The position numbers and the translations under genes were made by a program. DNA of 64,000 nucleotides. Source: JBMNGW01 sp050950025. GTDB taxonomy: Bacteria > Spirochaetota > Spirochaetia > Sphaerochaetales > Sphaerochaetaceae. Positions 18,872 through 27,836 of the stretch are shown here, one piece after another. The notes under the pieces were generated by a model. The model did no database searches. It was not told the DNA's origin and saw only the letters and a list, made by a program, of their open reading frames with translations. Positions within the stretch are counted from its first letter, which is position 1, and each line of letters opens with the position of its first letter. The stretch is taken from the NCBI GenBank assembly GCA_050950025.1, contig JBMNGW010000016.1:62001-126000 (forward strand), in the 5' to 3' direction.

Positions 18872-20611
18872 TCATTTAGGGAGCACTAAAACTGCTGTAG
18901 TACCTTCAGCTGTAGAAGGTTTGAAAAAGAGCTTTCCTTTCTCTGCATAGCGCAATTTCAGCCTCCGATGAATATTATATAAGCCTATATGCCCCGCTTC
19001 TTTTAATGCCTGCCAATCTGAGTTCAAGACCTCTTTTGGTGAGCCTATGCCATTATCAATTACTTCCACTATAATAGAGGATAATTCAGAATAGCCTTTT
19101 ACCGTCAAATGCCACTGCCCTACCTTTGGCTCAAGGCCATGAATAATGGCATTTTCAACTAGGGGTTGCACAAGTAGCTTGGGGATTTTGACATCCAATA
19201 TCTCTTCCTCTATTTCAATTGAAAAACATAATTTATCACCAAATCTAATCCGCTGAATGCCTAAATAGGCCTTTACCAAAGCGATACTTTCTCGCAGTGA
19301 CTGTTCTGATTCATTATTTTCAATACTGTCTCGAAGTAGTTTCCCTAATTGCACGGTTATTTTCAAAATCTCTTCTTCATGGTGGAGCTTTGCCAGTGCT
19401 TTTACCGTATTCAAGGTATTGTACAAAAAATGGGGGTTCATTTGTGATTGGAGAGCTTTTCTTTCAGCTTCCCGTACTTTGGCCTCTTCTTCGCGCGTTA
19501 GGGTAAGCAACTCTGAAATCTGTGACACCATGGCATTAAAGGCTTTGTCTAATTGCGCAAACTCTAAGATTGAAGACTCTTTAATTTGAACAGAAAGGTC
19601 GCCTGATTCCACTTTTTTCATGGAAGCAATGAGATCTTGGACAGGGTTGCTAATTGATCTGATAAACATAATGGCCATAAAGCCGGCAACAAATGTCCCT
19701 ACTAACACAATGAGCATGATGAAAAAGAAAAACTGGCGGACACTTTGCATATATTGGGTAGTATCGGTAATTCCTACAATATAAAATGGGGTGTTTTGAA
19801 TGGGAGCCATAGAAGCAATCAAAGAGCCCTCAACTACTGTTTTCTTAACAAAAGGGGTGCGAACTTCTGTTAATTCGGCAAAGCGAGCAAAACTGCCGTG
19901 CCTTTCTGTATTAAGCAATGAAGAAGCTAAAAAAGAGGAGCTGTCAATAAGAATCAGCTCATTAAAATGAAGATCATCATTTAGATTAGCGATTGCTTCT
20001 TGGTGAATATCAACGGCGACATATCCTATGTCCTGTTGCTCCTTATTTCGAACTTTGACGAATATGTTCAGAAAAATAAGGGCTTTCGAATCAGAAATAT
20101 ACCTTTTTTCCGTAGTCAAAAGAGTGGTGATTGCAAAAGGAGTTTTAGAAAGATCAAAGAATGGATTTAAATCGTTATGGGCATACCGAATATTATACTG
20201 AGGGGGTAGATTTTGTGTAGAATAGCGTACGAGCCCAGAGGTGCTGACAATTGTCGCTGTTGCAAAAGAAGCATCGCCACTCATGATAGAAAAGAGCCGA
20301 TCATAGACCACTTTAGCTCGTGGTGATTCACTTTCAGTTTCATCGGCAATTAACTCATCCACAATAAGCTCATCAGTAGATAATAAGTCTGCCTTCTGTA
20401 GATAATGGGCAATAATCTCTTCCAGTTTTAAAGCTGCTTGATCAGCTGCAAGGCCTCCCTGCTCTGATAAATTACGCACAATCGTCTCATTACCAGCTGT
20501 CAGATAAATAAACCCCAACAAAGCCAACGGCAGTGTGATAACGATAAGAAAATACATCATCAGACGGTAGATAAGAGTCCCCGTCAATGGCTTTTGCTTC
20601 TTTTTGCCCAT
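18872..20611 (-). CDS. Sensor histidine kinase, YesM/LytS-like HisKA_7TM-type with HAMP domain
   Basis: 579 aa from ATG 20611; a TTG at 20635 would add 8 residues and neither has a strong SD. Order: N-terminal membrane helix, ~250-residue extracytoplasmic Cache-like sensor, second helix (F-F-F-I-M-L-I-V-L-V-G-T-F), HAMP (S-I-S-N-P-V-Q-D-L), coiled coil, then the His_kinase domain with the signature Q-M-N-P-H-F-L-Y-N-T-L (His phosphoacceptor) and the ATPase N-box VENAI-x-H-G and D-N-G-I-G. Its receiver partner follows with overlapping ends. Likely senses an extracellular sugar, as YesM-type kinases beside CUT1 importers commonly do. Confidence 0.93.
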   Translation of the reverse strand: MGKKKQKPLTGTLIYRLMMYFLIVITLPLALLGFIYLTAGNETIVRNLSEQGGLAADQAALKLEEIIAHYLQKADLLSTDELIVDELIADETESESPRAKVVYDRLFSIMSGDASFATATIVSTSGLVRYSTQNLPPQYNIRYAHNDLNPFFDLSKTPFAITTLLTTEKRYISDSKALIFLNIFVKVRNKEQQDIGYVAVDIHQEAIANLNDDLHFNELILIDSSSFLASSLLNTERHGSFARFAELTEVRTPFVKKTVVEGSLIASMAPIQNTPFYIVGITDTTQYMQSVRQFFFFIMLIVLVGTFVAGFMAIMFIRSISNPVQDLIASMKKVESGDLSVQIKESSILEFAQLDKAFNAMVSQISELLTLTREEEAKVREAERKALQSQMNPHFLYNTLNTVKALAKLHHEEEILKITVQLGKLLRDSIENNESEQSLRESIALVKAYLGIQRIRFGDKLCFSIEIEEEILDVKIPKLLVQPLVENAIIHGLEPKVGQWHLTVKGYSELSSIIVEVIDNGIGSPKEVLNSDWQALKEAGHIGLYNIHRRLKLRYAEKGKLFFKPSTAEGTTAVLVLPK

Positions 20612-20635
20612 AGCTAGCTCAGTGTAACCCACCAA

Positions 20636-21050
20636 TTAGGCCTTAGCTAGCAACAAATAAGAAAATGATTTCTCATATATGGACAGGGGGACAGGCAAAC
20701 GCAACGTTTATTTACAGGGACTAACGGGTTTATTTGAGAAATTTAAATTTAAAGCACTTATGACTAACTAATACCTATTCTGAGAAAAGGTAGTAAGACA
20801 ACTGGCAATAAATACTAACCGTTTAGCTGTGATGATTAATCTAAATACCAAAAGTGGTTGCAAACATCAAAAAACTCTTTCTTCTGACCAAAAAAATTAT
20901 TGCTAGATGTTTACCGATAGTGTTCTGTGCGGAACAGCTTGGTAAGCTCTTACGAACAAAAAGGAAGCCTCATACCGCATATTTTTATTTCTTGGCCAAT
21001 CTAGATTTTTCATCTGCACTTAGCTAATTACATTGCATCTGAGTCGCTAA
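20636..21050. other. Intergenic region, no gene found
   Basis: About 415 AT-rich bases between the kinase start and the lipoprotein stop. It should contain the kinase operon promoter, but I could not pick a convincing -35/-10 pair or terminator hairpin with a U-run. No ORF worth reporting. Confidence 0.4.
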
Positions 21051-22580
21051 TCAATCACTGATAGCCAATGTATAGGCCCAGCCAAATTTCCCAGCACTAG
21101 TTTCAGTCGGTTCCCAGATGCGAACAGTCACGAGATCCATTTCTGTTTCTTTAACAAGTATTGATGTAACAATTCCAGTTTTATCGCTATTACCATCAGC
21201 ATTTAATGTCAGTTTCTTATCCGAAGGCCCAACAATACTCCACTTAGATGACGGAGGTTCTTGTATTGAAATCGCTTTAGCAGTTGCATCAGTATTAATT
21301 GTCATAGTTTTGGAGGCTCCTGTAGTTACCCAGCCCGAGTTAAAGACATTGTATCCTTCGTAGTATACGCTAAATTGAGATGGATAATCTCCTGGATTAA
21401 AGTAGAAGTCTAAAGCCTTTCCCTCAGCAATAGCTGAGATATTGAAAGTTTGAACATAGACTCTATACTCTTCCGTTATTTCACTTATTGTAGAAGCCGT
21501 ATAGCCAACAGTTTTTGAGTTAACCAGGTTAATAGTTGCTTTTATTTGCGAAGTCACCCCAGTTGCGCCAAAATGTGCGGTTAGAGTTGTATTTTTATCT
21601 GGCAGAATAATTGTTTCTTTTTTTGTCATCCCAGAAAACTTAGTGCTCTTTGTATCAACAATCCAAAAATTAAAAGTATAGGAGCCAGCTGTTTCGTTTG
21701 TTTCTATTGCTACTTTACTGTGAGCTAAATATCGTATTGTCTGATCGGTTTTATTTTTACCATCCAGTTTGACAGTAGCTCCTGTAATTGCTCCCGGTTT
21801 CAAAGTTACTATTTGAGGTAAAACATCAATCTTTCCATCGGTATCATCATAAACAACTTGAGTACTAGCCGGACTTTCCCCATTATCTGAAAAATTGAGC
21901 CCAATTTCTTCGTATTTTCCTAAGGGCCCGTCCTCATCAAAGGAGAACCTCGCCTGAACCTCAGCTTTATCTTCATTGAGAGTAATCACTTTATTTGCAT
22001 CTTTCGATCCGTGCAAGTTTTCAATCTTCTTATCTTTGTCTAGCCAAGTACTAAACGAATAGTCAATTGCTGCAGTAGCTGAAAGAAGAGTTTTACTTCC
22101 CTTCAAATATTTCTTACTTATAGGCGCTAACACATTCTTATCATCGACTGCCAAAGAACCCTCTCCAAGTTTTTTAATTGTCAGCTCAACTTTTTCAATA
22201 GTCACAGGGACCATTTCAGTTATGGTTTGGCCATCGTCTTCATAGGTAAAGCGTTGTTCTATTGAGGTATTCCCATCCGAATCAATATGCATGACATAAG
22301 GGGTGTCATCGTTATCATCCAAGTATACAACATAGGTGCCTCTATCCGGTTTATGATCATCATCATTTTCGTCATACTTAAGCTCGAATTCAGAGGGGTC
22401 CCCTTTATTAACAACCACTCCTTCATCATTTACATTGATTTCTACTTTCTCTCCAGTTGAGTCGGTAGCTTGGATTATGTCTCCCTCTTTGATAAACCCT
22501 GCTTCAAGCCAAGGAATCATATCAGAACAGCTTACAAAAGCAAAAAGGAAAACAATAATAATGTAGATAGCTTTTCTCAT
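21051..22580 (-). CDS. Surface lipoprotein with InlB-type (Flg_new_2-like) repeats
   Basis: ~509 aa from ATG 22580. Signal peptide M-R-K-A-I-Y-I-I-I-V-F-L-F-A-F-V-S-C-S with a lipobox FVSC, typical of spirochaetal lipoproteins (signal peptidase II cleavage before Cys). An acidic Asp-rich stretch follows (DENDDDHKPD; YLDDNDDTPY). Two ~80-residue repeats look like divergent InlB B-repeats: residues ~135-220 (G-E-G-S-L-A-V ... L-S-A-T-A ... F-S-T-W-L ... A-R-F) and ~265-345 (G-A-T-V-K-L ... N-F-W-I-V ... L-T-A-H-F-G). The rest is beta-rich and unrecognised. Probably surface-exposed or periplasmic and adhesive/structural; function unknown. Confidence 0.75.
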   Translation of the reverse strand: MRKAIYIIIVFLFAFVSCSDMIPWLEAGFIKEGDIIQATDSTGEKVEINVNDEGVVVNKGDPSEFELKYDENDDDHKPDRGTYVVYLDDNDDTPYVMHIDSDGNTSIEQRFTYEDDGQTITEMVPVTIEKVELTIKKLGEGSLAVDDKNVLAPISKKYLKGSKTLLSATAAIDYSFSTWLDKDKKIENLHGSKDANKVITLNEDKAEVQARFSFDEDGPLGKYEEIGLNFSDNGESPASTQVVYDDTDGKIDVLPQIVTLKPGAITGATVKLDGKNKTDQTIRYLAHSKVAIETNETAGSYTFNFWIVDTKSTKFSGMTKKETIILPDKNTTLTAHFGATGVTSQIKATINLVNSKTVGYTASTISEITEEYRVYVQTFNISAIAEGKALDFYFNPGDYPSQFSVYYEGYNVFNSGWVTTGASKTMTINTDATAKAISIQEPPSSKWSIVGPSDKKLTLNADGNSDKTGIVTSILVKETEMDLVTVRIWEPTETSAGKFGWAYTLAISD

Positions 22581-22749
22581 ATTCCACAACCCTTTTTCAC
22601 ATCGCCTGTAGAGCTAAAATCCGCTAAGTATAAAAGAACAATACTGAGAATGTTGTAAAGTAAATTCCTCATTTTTGTAATATTATTTTTAAAAAGGGTG
22701 CCCTAATTTCTATCAATGTAACCACCCTCCTTTTTGGTAACATCATCCT

Positions 22750-22776
22750 CACTTGTATTCACAAGTGCGTTATAAT
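22750..22776 (+). promoter_or_regulatory. -10 box with overlapping inverted-repeat operator
   Basis: CACTTGT-N4-ACAAGTG (22750-22767) is a perfect 7-bp inverted repeat ending four bases before a consensus TATAAT at 22771-22776. The repeat covers the place of the -35 box, as a repressor or activator site would. Transcription would start near 22783, 14 nt before the ATG at 22797. Confidence 0.55.
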
Positions 22777-22796
22777 CCCAGCTAATGGAGGGGTGT

Positions 22797-23012
22797 ATGG
22801 ACTTTTCAGGTATCAGTTCTGTAGCATTTATGATTGCGATTGTGTTTGCAATTCTGATTATGCTAGCAATTCGCGAAATTGTATGTTGGTATCTTAAATT
22901 CAACAAAATGGTGAAGCAAAACGATGAAATTATCGGCCTATTAAGGAGCATTGAAGCCGAAATTAAGGTATTCACTATGCTGGAAGCAAGAAAAGGCAGG
23001 TCCTCCGAATAA
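22797..23012 (+). CDS. Small single-pass membrane protein, unknown function
   Basis: 71 aa from ATG 22797, selected by the SD GGAGGGG (22787-22793); an ATG at 22785 would include that SD. One strong transmembrane segment (V-A-F-M-I-A-I-V-F-A-I-L-I-M-L-A-I) near the N-terminus, then a short cationic/helical cytosolic tail (K-M-V-K-Q-N-D-E-I-I-G-L-L-R-S-I-E-A-E-I-K) that could form a coiled coil. Family not recognised. Own promoter with a palindrome. Real gene is likely because promoter, SD and membrane segment agree. Confidence 0.65.
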   Translation: MDFSGISSVAFMIAIVFAILIMLAIREIVCWYLKFNKMVKQNDEIIGLLRSIEAEIKVFTMLEARKGRSSE

Positions 23013-23053
23013 AGAAATTCCAGCCAAAGGGTTTGTTAGTGCAATTAAAATTT

Positions 23054-23698
23054 TTATTGCTGAAACAAACCACGCGTTTCTAGAATCGGCTCCACATAGA
23101 GAATCCCTTTGCCAGGGGATCCTAAATTAAAAGTTTTTGTAAGCACTTCAATGACACTAAAGGCAAGCTCTTGGGGAAGAAGCATCATAATCAACTCTTT
23201 TTCCGGTTCAATTTCAACTCCAAATAGTCTTGATTCAATCTCGGACCCCGTTCCTCGACCATGGATTATTGTTCCTCCGGTAACCCCTGCTTCTTTAGCT
23301 GCATCAACAACATCTTCAGCTAAACCACGATCAACAATCACTGTTATTTTTTTTACCATGTAATGATCCTTTTGTTTTTGTGTTGAGCCCTCTTTATCTG
23401 GTAGCTCAACTTCTGAAAGGTAGGCTATACCATGGCCAGGGCTATCCAACTGTAGGTGAACGGCAAATTGGTTTAACAGCTTACGACTTTCATCTGCTGG
23501 AATAAGGAATTGCACGATCTCTCTTTTTTGACTGGAAATACCTAATACATGAAGCCACGAAGTAGCCACAGTCCCTTTACCAAATACAATTATGCCTTGG
23601 TGCAAGCCAAACTGTTTAGCAAGCTGAGCACATTTATGGCATTGGGATTCACTAAGAATCAAAGTCAGCAAATGAAAAGACGATTCTGCTTCATCCAT
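23054..23698 (-). CDS. Tandem PII-like (GlnB-fold) regulatory protein paired with DUF1538
   Basis: ~214 aa from ATG 23698, overlapping the DUF1538 stop by 8 bases; upstream in-frame starts lie inside that gene. Two ~100-residue halves each look like a GlnB/P-II fold: first L-T-L-I-L-S-E...G-I-I-V-F-G-K-G-T-V, second K-I-T-V-I-V-D-R-G...G-G-T-I-I-H-G-R-G-T-G. The G-x-x-I-I-x-G-K/R-G-T glycine loop is shared by both. PII-like partners usually gate a membrane protein by binding a nucleotide; here that would be the DUF1538 protein, whose two halves match the two PII-like halves. No T-loop tyrosine is obvious. Confidence 0.75.
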   Translation of the reverse strand: MDEAESSFHLLTLILSESQCHKCAQLAKQFGLHQGIIVFGKGTVATSWLHVLGISSQKREIVQFLIPADESRKLLNQFAVHLQLDSPGHGIAYLSEVELPDKEGSTQKQKDHYMVKKITVIVDRGLAEDVVDAAKEAGVTGGTIIHGRGTGSEIESRLFGVEIEPEKELIMMLLPQELAFSVIEVLTKTFNLGSPGKGILYVEPILETRGLFQQ

Positions 23699-25187
23699 GA
23701 CCAGCATCCTTTTTTCGTTGTTTCTGGGTTTTAAACTGATACAATGCTCCAAGAATTTCAAGAGCCAAAATAGGGGTTAAAGCGACAATTGCAATCATGC
23801 CAAATCCCTCTGTTACCACATCGGAGCCGGGAACCTGGGCAGCGATACCTTGAACAAAAGCTAAAGAGAAAGAAGCAGTCATTGGCCCAGATGCCACCCC
23901 TCCAGCATCAAAGGCCATACCGACAAACAAATCTGGAACAAAAAAGGCCAGTAGTACTGCCAAGCCAAAACCAGGTAGCAGATACATCCACAACTCTATT
24001 TGGGGAACTAAAATTCGCAAAGCTGAAAGGAAAATAGCCAAGCCAACGGCTATTGAAAGAAACAGGAATACTAAAGACCTTTTTACCGACCCACCGGTAA
24101 TTATCGCAACTTGATCAGTTAATACATGAACTGCCGGTTCGGCAAGCACCGTAGCCAAGCCCAAAGCAGCCGAGACTCCCAAAATAAGTGCAGAGGAGCC
24201 CGATTGAGCCAATCTGATGCCCAATTCACTTCCTACTGCCATAAAGCCCCCTGTCACTCCCACCATAAAAATAACCAAGCCCACGTACGTCCAAACAACC
24301 CCCCGCGAGATACCAATAACCCGACGAGTTGAATATTTAAAATAAAAGGCTTGGAAAATGATGAATACAGCCACAATTGGTAATAAAGAGAGAGCCGAAG
24401 AGCCGGCAACGCTACTAATTGCCTCTTTGTACATACCAAATACGTTGGATTGAGCAATGGCAGTTTCAGGCAAGTGTCCATTTAGCTTCGTTAAATTTAA
24501 GACCAAAGCAGCAGCTAAAACACCAATAATAGCTCCTGATGATGCAATACCAACAAGGCCAAAATTATCAGCTTCAGTTGTATTCTTTTTCCGCCTAAAT
24601 ACGGAAATACCGCTGGCCAAGGCAAGCATAAAAGGGACCGTAATTGCTCCGGTAGTAGCTCCTGAAGCATCAAAAGCTATGGCAAGAAAATCAAAAGAAG
24701 AAAAAAGTGATAACAGCAAGATGATTCCATACGCAAAAGCTAACAAATAGCGGATTCGCACGCCCCGAATAATTCTCACCATTCCCAAAGTCATCATTAC
24801 CGCTAAGCCGATGGAAATAACGACCACCATTGGCAAATCGCCAAACTGTCCACTGGTCACCAATGCTACCTGATGAGCTAAAATCCGCAAATCGGGTTCG
24901 GCATATGAAATAAAAAACCCCAAGACCAAACTGATAAGAATTACCATTGTCATGGAATTGGAGTGGGCAAGCGTATTACCCAATCCCTCTCCAATGGGGG
25001 AGAGCCCTTGATCAATGCCAAATAAAAAAAGTGTCAATCCGACAATAACCAGCAATGCTCCGACTAAAAAGGCCAATAACATATGCGGTTCTAATGGTGT
25101 AACAGTGAAATGAAGGGCTAACACAATGGCAACAATCGGCAAAACAGAGGCCAAGACTTCTTTCAATTTGCTGTGTATTTCGCTCAC
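23691..25187 (-). CDS. DUF1538 integral membrane protein (two tandem DUF1538 domains)
   Basis: ~498 aa, 12 or more predicted membrane helices. Start GTG 25187 has AGGAG five bases upstream; TTG 25190 is too close. Two homologous halves are visible by matching segments: S-Y-A-E-P-D-L-R-I-L-A-H-Q-V-A-L-V-T-S-G in the first and V-L-A-E-P-A-V-H-V-L-T-D-Q-V-A-I-I-T-G-G in the second; F-D-A-S-G-A-T-T-G-A and F-D-A-G-G-V-A-S-G-P likewise. The AEP-x5-L-x-x-Q-V-A motif suggests a pseudo-symmetric transporter. Known as DUF1538, function unknown; the adjacent PII-like protein suggests regulated transport. Confidence 0.85.
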   Translation of the reverse strand: MSEIHSKLKEVLASVLPIVAIVLALHFTVTPLEPHMLLAFLVGALLVIVGLTLFLFGIDQGLSPIGEGLGNTLAHSNSMTMVILISLVLGFFISYAEPDLRILAHQVALVTSGQFGDLPMVVVISIGLAVMMTLGMVRIIRGVRIRYLLAFAYGIILLLSLFSSFDFLAIAFDASGATTGAITVPFMLALASGISVFRRKKNTTEADNFGLVGIASSGAIIGVLAAALVLNLTKLNGHLPETAIAQSNVFGMYKEAISSVAGSSALSLLPIVAVFIIFQAFYFKYSTRRVIGISRGVVWTYVGLVIFMVGVTGGFMAVGSELGIRLAQSGSSALILGVSAALGLATVLAEPAVHVLTDQVAIITGGSVKRSLVFLFLSIAVGLAIFLSALRILVPQIELWMYLLPGFGLAVLLAFFVPDLFVGMAFDAGGVASGPMTASFSLAFVQGIAAQVPGSDVVTEGFGMIAIVALTPILALEILGALYQFKTQKQRKKDAGHG

Positions 25188-25233
25188 CAAAACTCCTAAT
25201 ACTACTAAATTGCTGTATTCGGGCTAACAAGTC

Positions 25234-25260
25234 AATGCAAAAGAAGGCTCTTTTTGCATT
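25234..25260. other. Hairpin in the divergent region between DUF1538 and MazG-like genes
   Basis: AATGCAAAA ... TTTTTGCATT, about 9 bp of stem with an 8-nt loop, followed on the (+) strand by TTT. It lies in a divergent gap where no transcript should end, so it may be a leader structure of the DUF1538 operon or an operator rather than a simple terminator. Confidence 0.4.
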
Positions 25261-25300
25261 TTTATGCCGACGATAAGGTAATTGTGGTACGATAAGTGCC

Positions 25301-25777
25301 ATGGAATTGACAACACAAACATGGGAACAAGCTTTTGAGCATACAAAGCTTAGCCTCCAAGACGTCGCCTCAACTTTGAATTTACAAGAGGATGATTTGG
25401 TAAATTGTTTCACAACTTTAGCCCAGATTAACGCATCCTTTCCGCAGCTTATTGAGCACGTTATAGGAAAGACACTGCCGGTTAACCTCATCCGCTCTTT
25501 TCGCGATGCCAGAAATTGGCGAGCTTTTCACAACCCCAAAGACTTAGCCATAGCCATCTCTTTGGAAGCCTCAGAATTACTGGAGTGTTTCCAGTGGTCA
25601 GGCTCCGATACTACCGTCGCAGCCAAAAAGCACGACATGGAAGAAGAGCTAGCTGACATTCTTATTTACGCTGTTCAGTTTGCCGATGCTATCGGATCTG
25701 AAATGAAGACAATCATTGAGCAAAAACTGCGTAAGAATGGGGAAAAATATCCTGAACCACATCAAACGGAGAACTAA
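25301..25777 (+). CDS. MazG-like nucleotide pyrophosphohydrolase
   Basis: 158 aa. The last ~100 residues are a MazG/dCTPase-like all-alpha NTP pyrophosphohydrolase: F-R-D-A-R-N-W-R-A-F-H-N-P-K-D-L-A, then the metal-binding E-A-S-E-L-L-E-C-F-Q-W and E-E-L-A-D-I-L-I-Y helices. The first ~60 residues are helical and not recognised, perhaps a partner-interaction segment. Enzymes of this type cleave (d)NTPs to NMP and PPi. Five bases separate it from the nuclease-helicase gene, so the two form one transcription unit. The tight pairing suggests a joint role, possibly phage defence or nucleotide stress (inference). Confidence 0.85.
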   Translation: MELTTQTWEQAFEHTKLSLQDVASTLNLQEDDLVNCFTTLAQINASFPQLIEHVIGKTLPVNLIRSFRDARNWRAFHNPKDLAIAISLEASELLECFQWSGSDTTVAAKKHDMEEELADILIYAVQFADAIGSEMKTIIEQKLRKNGEKYPEPHQTEN

Positions 25778-25782
25778 AGACG

Positions 25783-27750
25783 ATGCTTGTATATGCCCAA
25801 GAAAAACATCAATTCTTAGCCGATGTACGTAGCAACTATATCGCCAAAAAAATGGAAGACCTTTTCTATGAAAAATTTCAAAAAAGAGTGGCTAAAAAAG
25901 AAGTTCAATCGTGGGAAAACTCATTAGGATACATGCATCGTCTTTTAACAGATGACGGAATCCCCTCCGATGCGGGAGTAGCTTTGGAAATGGTAATTCA
26001 CAACACCTCCAAACGCATCGATTTCATCCTCACAGGTTTAAATGAGCAGAAAAAACACTCAGCTATTATTATTGAGCTAAAACAATGGAGTGAAGCCTTC
26101 CCCCTTGATGGTGTAGAGGCTCTGCTGCAAGTCAATCCGGATGCCCAAATAAGTGAAGTTCAAACCTATTTGGGAAAAGGGAAACGAGAAACCACTCACC
26201 CTTCCCGCCAAGCGTGGTCCTATCGCACCCTATTGGCCGATTTTAATAAAAGCGTAGAAGATATTCCTATTTTACTTACCAGTTGTGCTTATCTGCACAA
26301 TTATGAACCAAAAGCTAATGATCCGTTAAAACAGCCCTATTTTGCCGATTATTTAGACGAATCTCCACTGTTCTACAAATCCGATGTAGATAAACTAACC
26401 TCTTTTATTAAAAAGTACATTCGCTACGGAGATCAAAAACAAACCCTCTATTATATAGAACAAGGGGAAATCCGCCCCTCCAAAAGCTTGCAAGAATCTC
26501 TATCAGCCATGCTCAAAGGAAACAAAGAGTTTACCCTTATAGATGAGCAGGAGATTGCTTATCAGAAAATCTTAGCAATGTCACGCAAAAGCCAAAAAGA
26601 TGGTAAAAAGAGAGTCTTCATTGTTCACGGAGGGCCGGGAACCGGCAAGACCGTCATTGCCATCAATTTATTAACGCAATTGACTAAAGAGAATCAAGTC
26701 TGTGCTTACGTTACTAAAAACAGCGCACCCCGTAATGTCTTTGAAGCTAAATTACGCGGTGAAAAATTTAAAAGAAAAAATATTAGTGCCATGTTCAAAA
26801 GTTCCTCAGCTTTTATTAATGCCGAAACGAATGATTTTGGGACCCTCATTGTTGATGAGGCCCATCGCTTGCAACAGCGCTCACAATTAGGAGGCTTTGT
26901 CGGCGGAGAGGATCAAATTAAAGAAATTATGGCAGCTACCCGTTGTGCTGTATTTTTTATTGATGAACAGCAAAAAGTGACTGCCCAAGACTACGGAGAA
27001 CGTAAGCAAATTCTCAAATGGGCTAATCGCTTCAATGCCGAAGTGGAAGAAGGACATCTGGTCTCCCAATTTCGCTGCAATGGATCGGATGGGTATCTAT
27101 CTTGGCTCGATTGGACTCTTGGCATCTCAAATCAAAGTGCCAACACAACATTGGAAGGCATTGATTATGACTTTCAAGTCTTTGATGATCCGCATGCATT
27201 ACGCCAAGCTATAGAAAAGAAAAACCAACACGATAATAAATCGCGCTTGGTTGCCGGATACTGTTGGAACTGGATTTCAAAAAAGAACCCCCATTCATCA
27301 CCCGATGTTGTCATTGATGATTTTGGTATGTATTGGAATCTAAGCAGCGATAAAACATATGCTATTAGCACCTCTTCCATTGATCAAATCGGCTGCATCC
27401 ATACCACTCAAGGACTAGAATTTGGCTATGTGGGAGTTATCATCGGCGATGATTTGACTTTTAAAGAGGGAACAATTCTTACCGATTACACTAAAAGAGC
27501 CAAAACTGATAAATCGTTGCACGGCCTATTGGGAAAAGCAAGAAAAGGTGACAGTGAAGCTTTAGTAGAAATAGATGCTATTATTCGTAACACCTACCGA
27601 ACTCTCATGAGTAGAGGGATGAAAGGATGCTACGTCTACTGCACAGACTCTGAATTATCAGCCTACCTCAAACGGGCAACGGGACGTTACGACGGCCAAG
27701 AATTGCCTCCCCTACAGGTTGCTGATTCATCTGATGAGTCACTTTTATAA
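25783..27750 (+). CDS. DUF2075 / Schlafen-group helicase with N-terminal PD-(D/E)XK-like nuclease domain
   Basis: 655 aa. Residues ~1-200: a region with Glu69 (A-L-E-M), Asp80 (R-I-D-F-I-L) and Glu98-Leu-Lys100 (I-I-E-L-K-Q-W), the spacing of a PD-(D/E)XK nuclease active site. Residues ~275-620: superfamily 1-like helicase core with Walker A GGPGTGKT (283-290), Walker B/DEAH VDEAH (357-361), Q-F-R-C-N-G motif and a late T-T-Q-G-L-E-F segment (motif V/VI region). Such DUF2075 (SLFN-g3 helicase) proteins occur in mobile and defence contexts. Cytosolic, probably acts on DNA or RNA. The nuclease assignment is from motif spacing only. Intact frame. Confidence 0.85.
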   Translation: MLVYAQEKHQFLADVRSNYIAKKMEDLFYEKFQKRVAKKEVQSWENSLGYMHRLLTDDGIPSDAGVALEMVIHNTSKRIDFILTGLNEQKKHSAIIIELKQWSEAFPLDGVEALLQVNPDAQISEVQTYLGKGKRETTHPSRQAWSYRTLLADFNKSVEDIPILLTSCAYLHNYEPKANDPLKQPYFADYLDESPLFYKSDVDKLTSFIKKYIRYGDQKQTLYYIEQGEIRPSKSLQESLSAMLKGNKEFTLIDEQEIAYQKILAMSRKSQKDGKKRVFIVHGGPGTGKTVIAINLLTQLTKENQVCAYVTKNSAPRNVFEAKLRGEKFKRKNISAMFKSSSAFINAETNDFGTLIVDEAHRLQQRSQLGGFVGGEDQIKEIMAATRCAVFFIDEQQKVTAQDYGERKQILKWANRFNAEVEEGHLVSQFRCNGSDGYLSWLDWTLGISNQSANTTLEGIDYDFQVFDDPHALRQAIEKKNQHDNKSRLVAGYCWNWISKKNPHSSPDVVIDDFGMYWNLSSDKTYAISTSSIDQIGCIHTTQGLEFGYVGVIIGDDLTFKEGTILTDYTKRAKTDKSLHGLLGKARKGDSEALVEIDAIIRNTYRTLMSRGMKGCYVYCTDSELSAYLKRATGRYDGQELPPLQVADSSDESLL

Positions 27751-27836
27751 AGCATAAGAGTCACAACACAAGTTATGTATATTGATTCTTGAAGCACATA
27801 GATAATTCAGTTTCTGCATACAGTGAACCTACCTAA

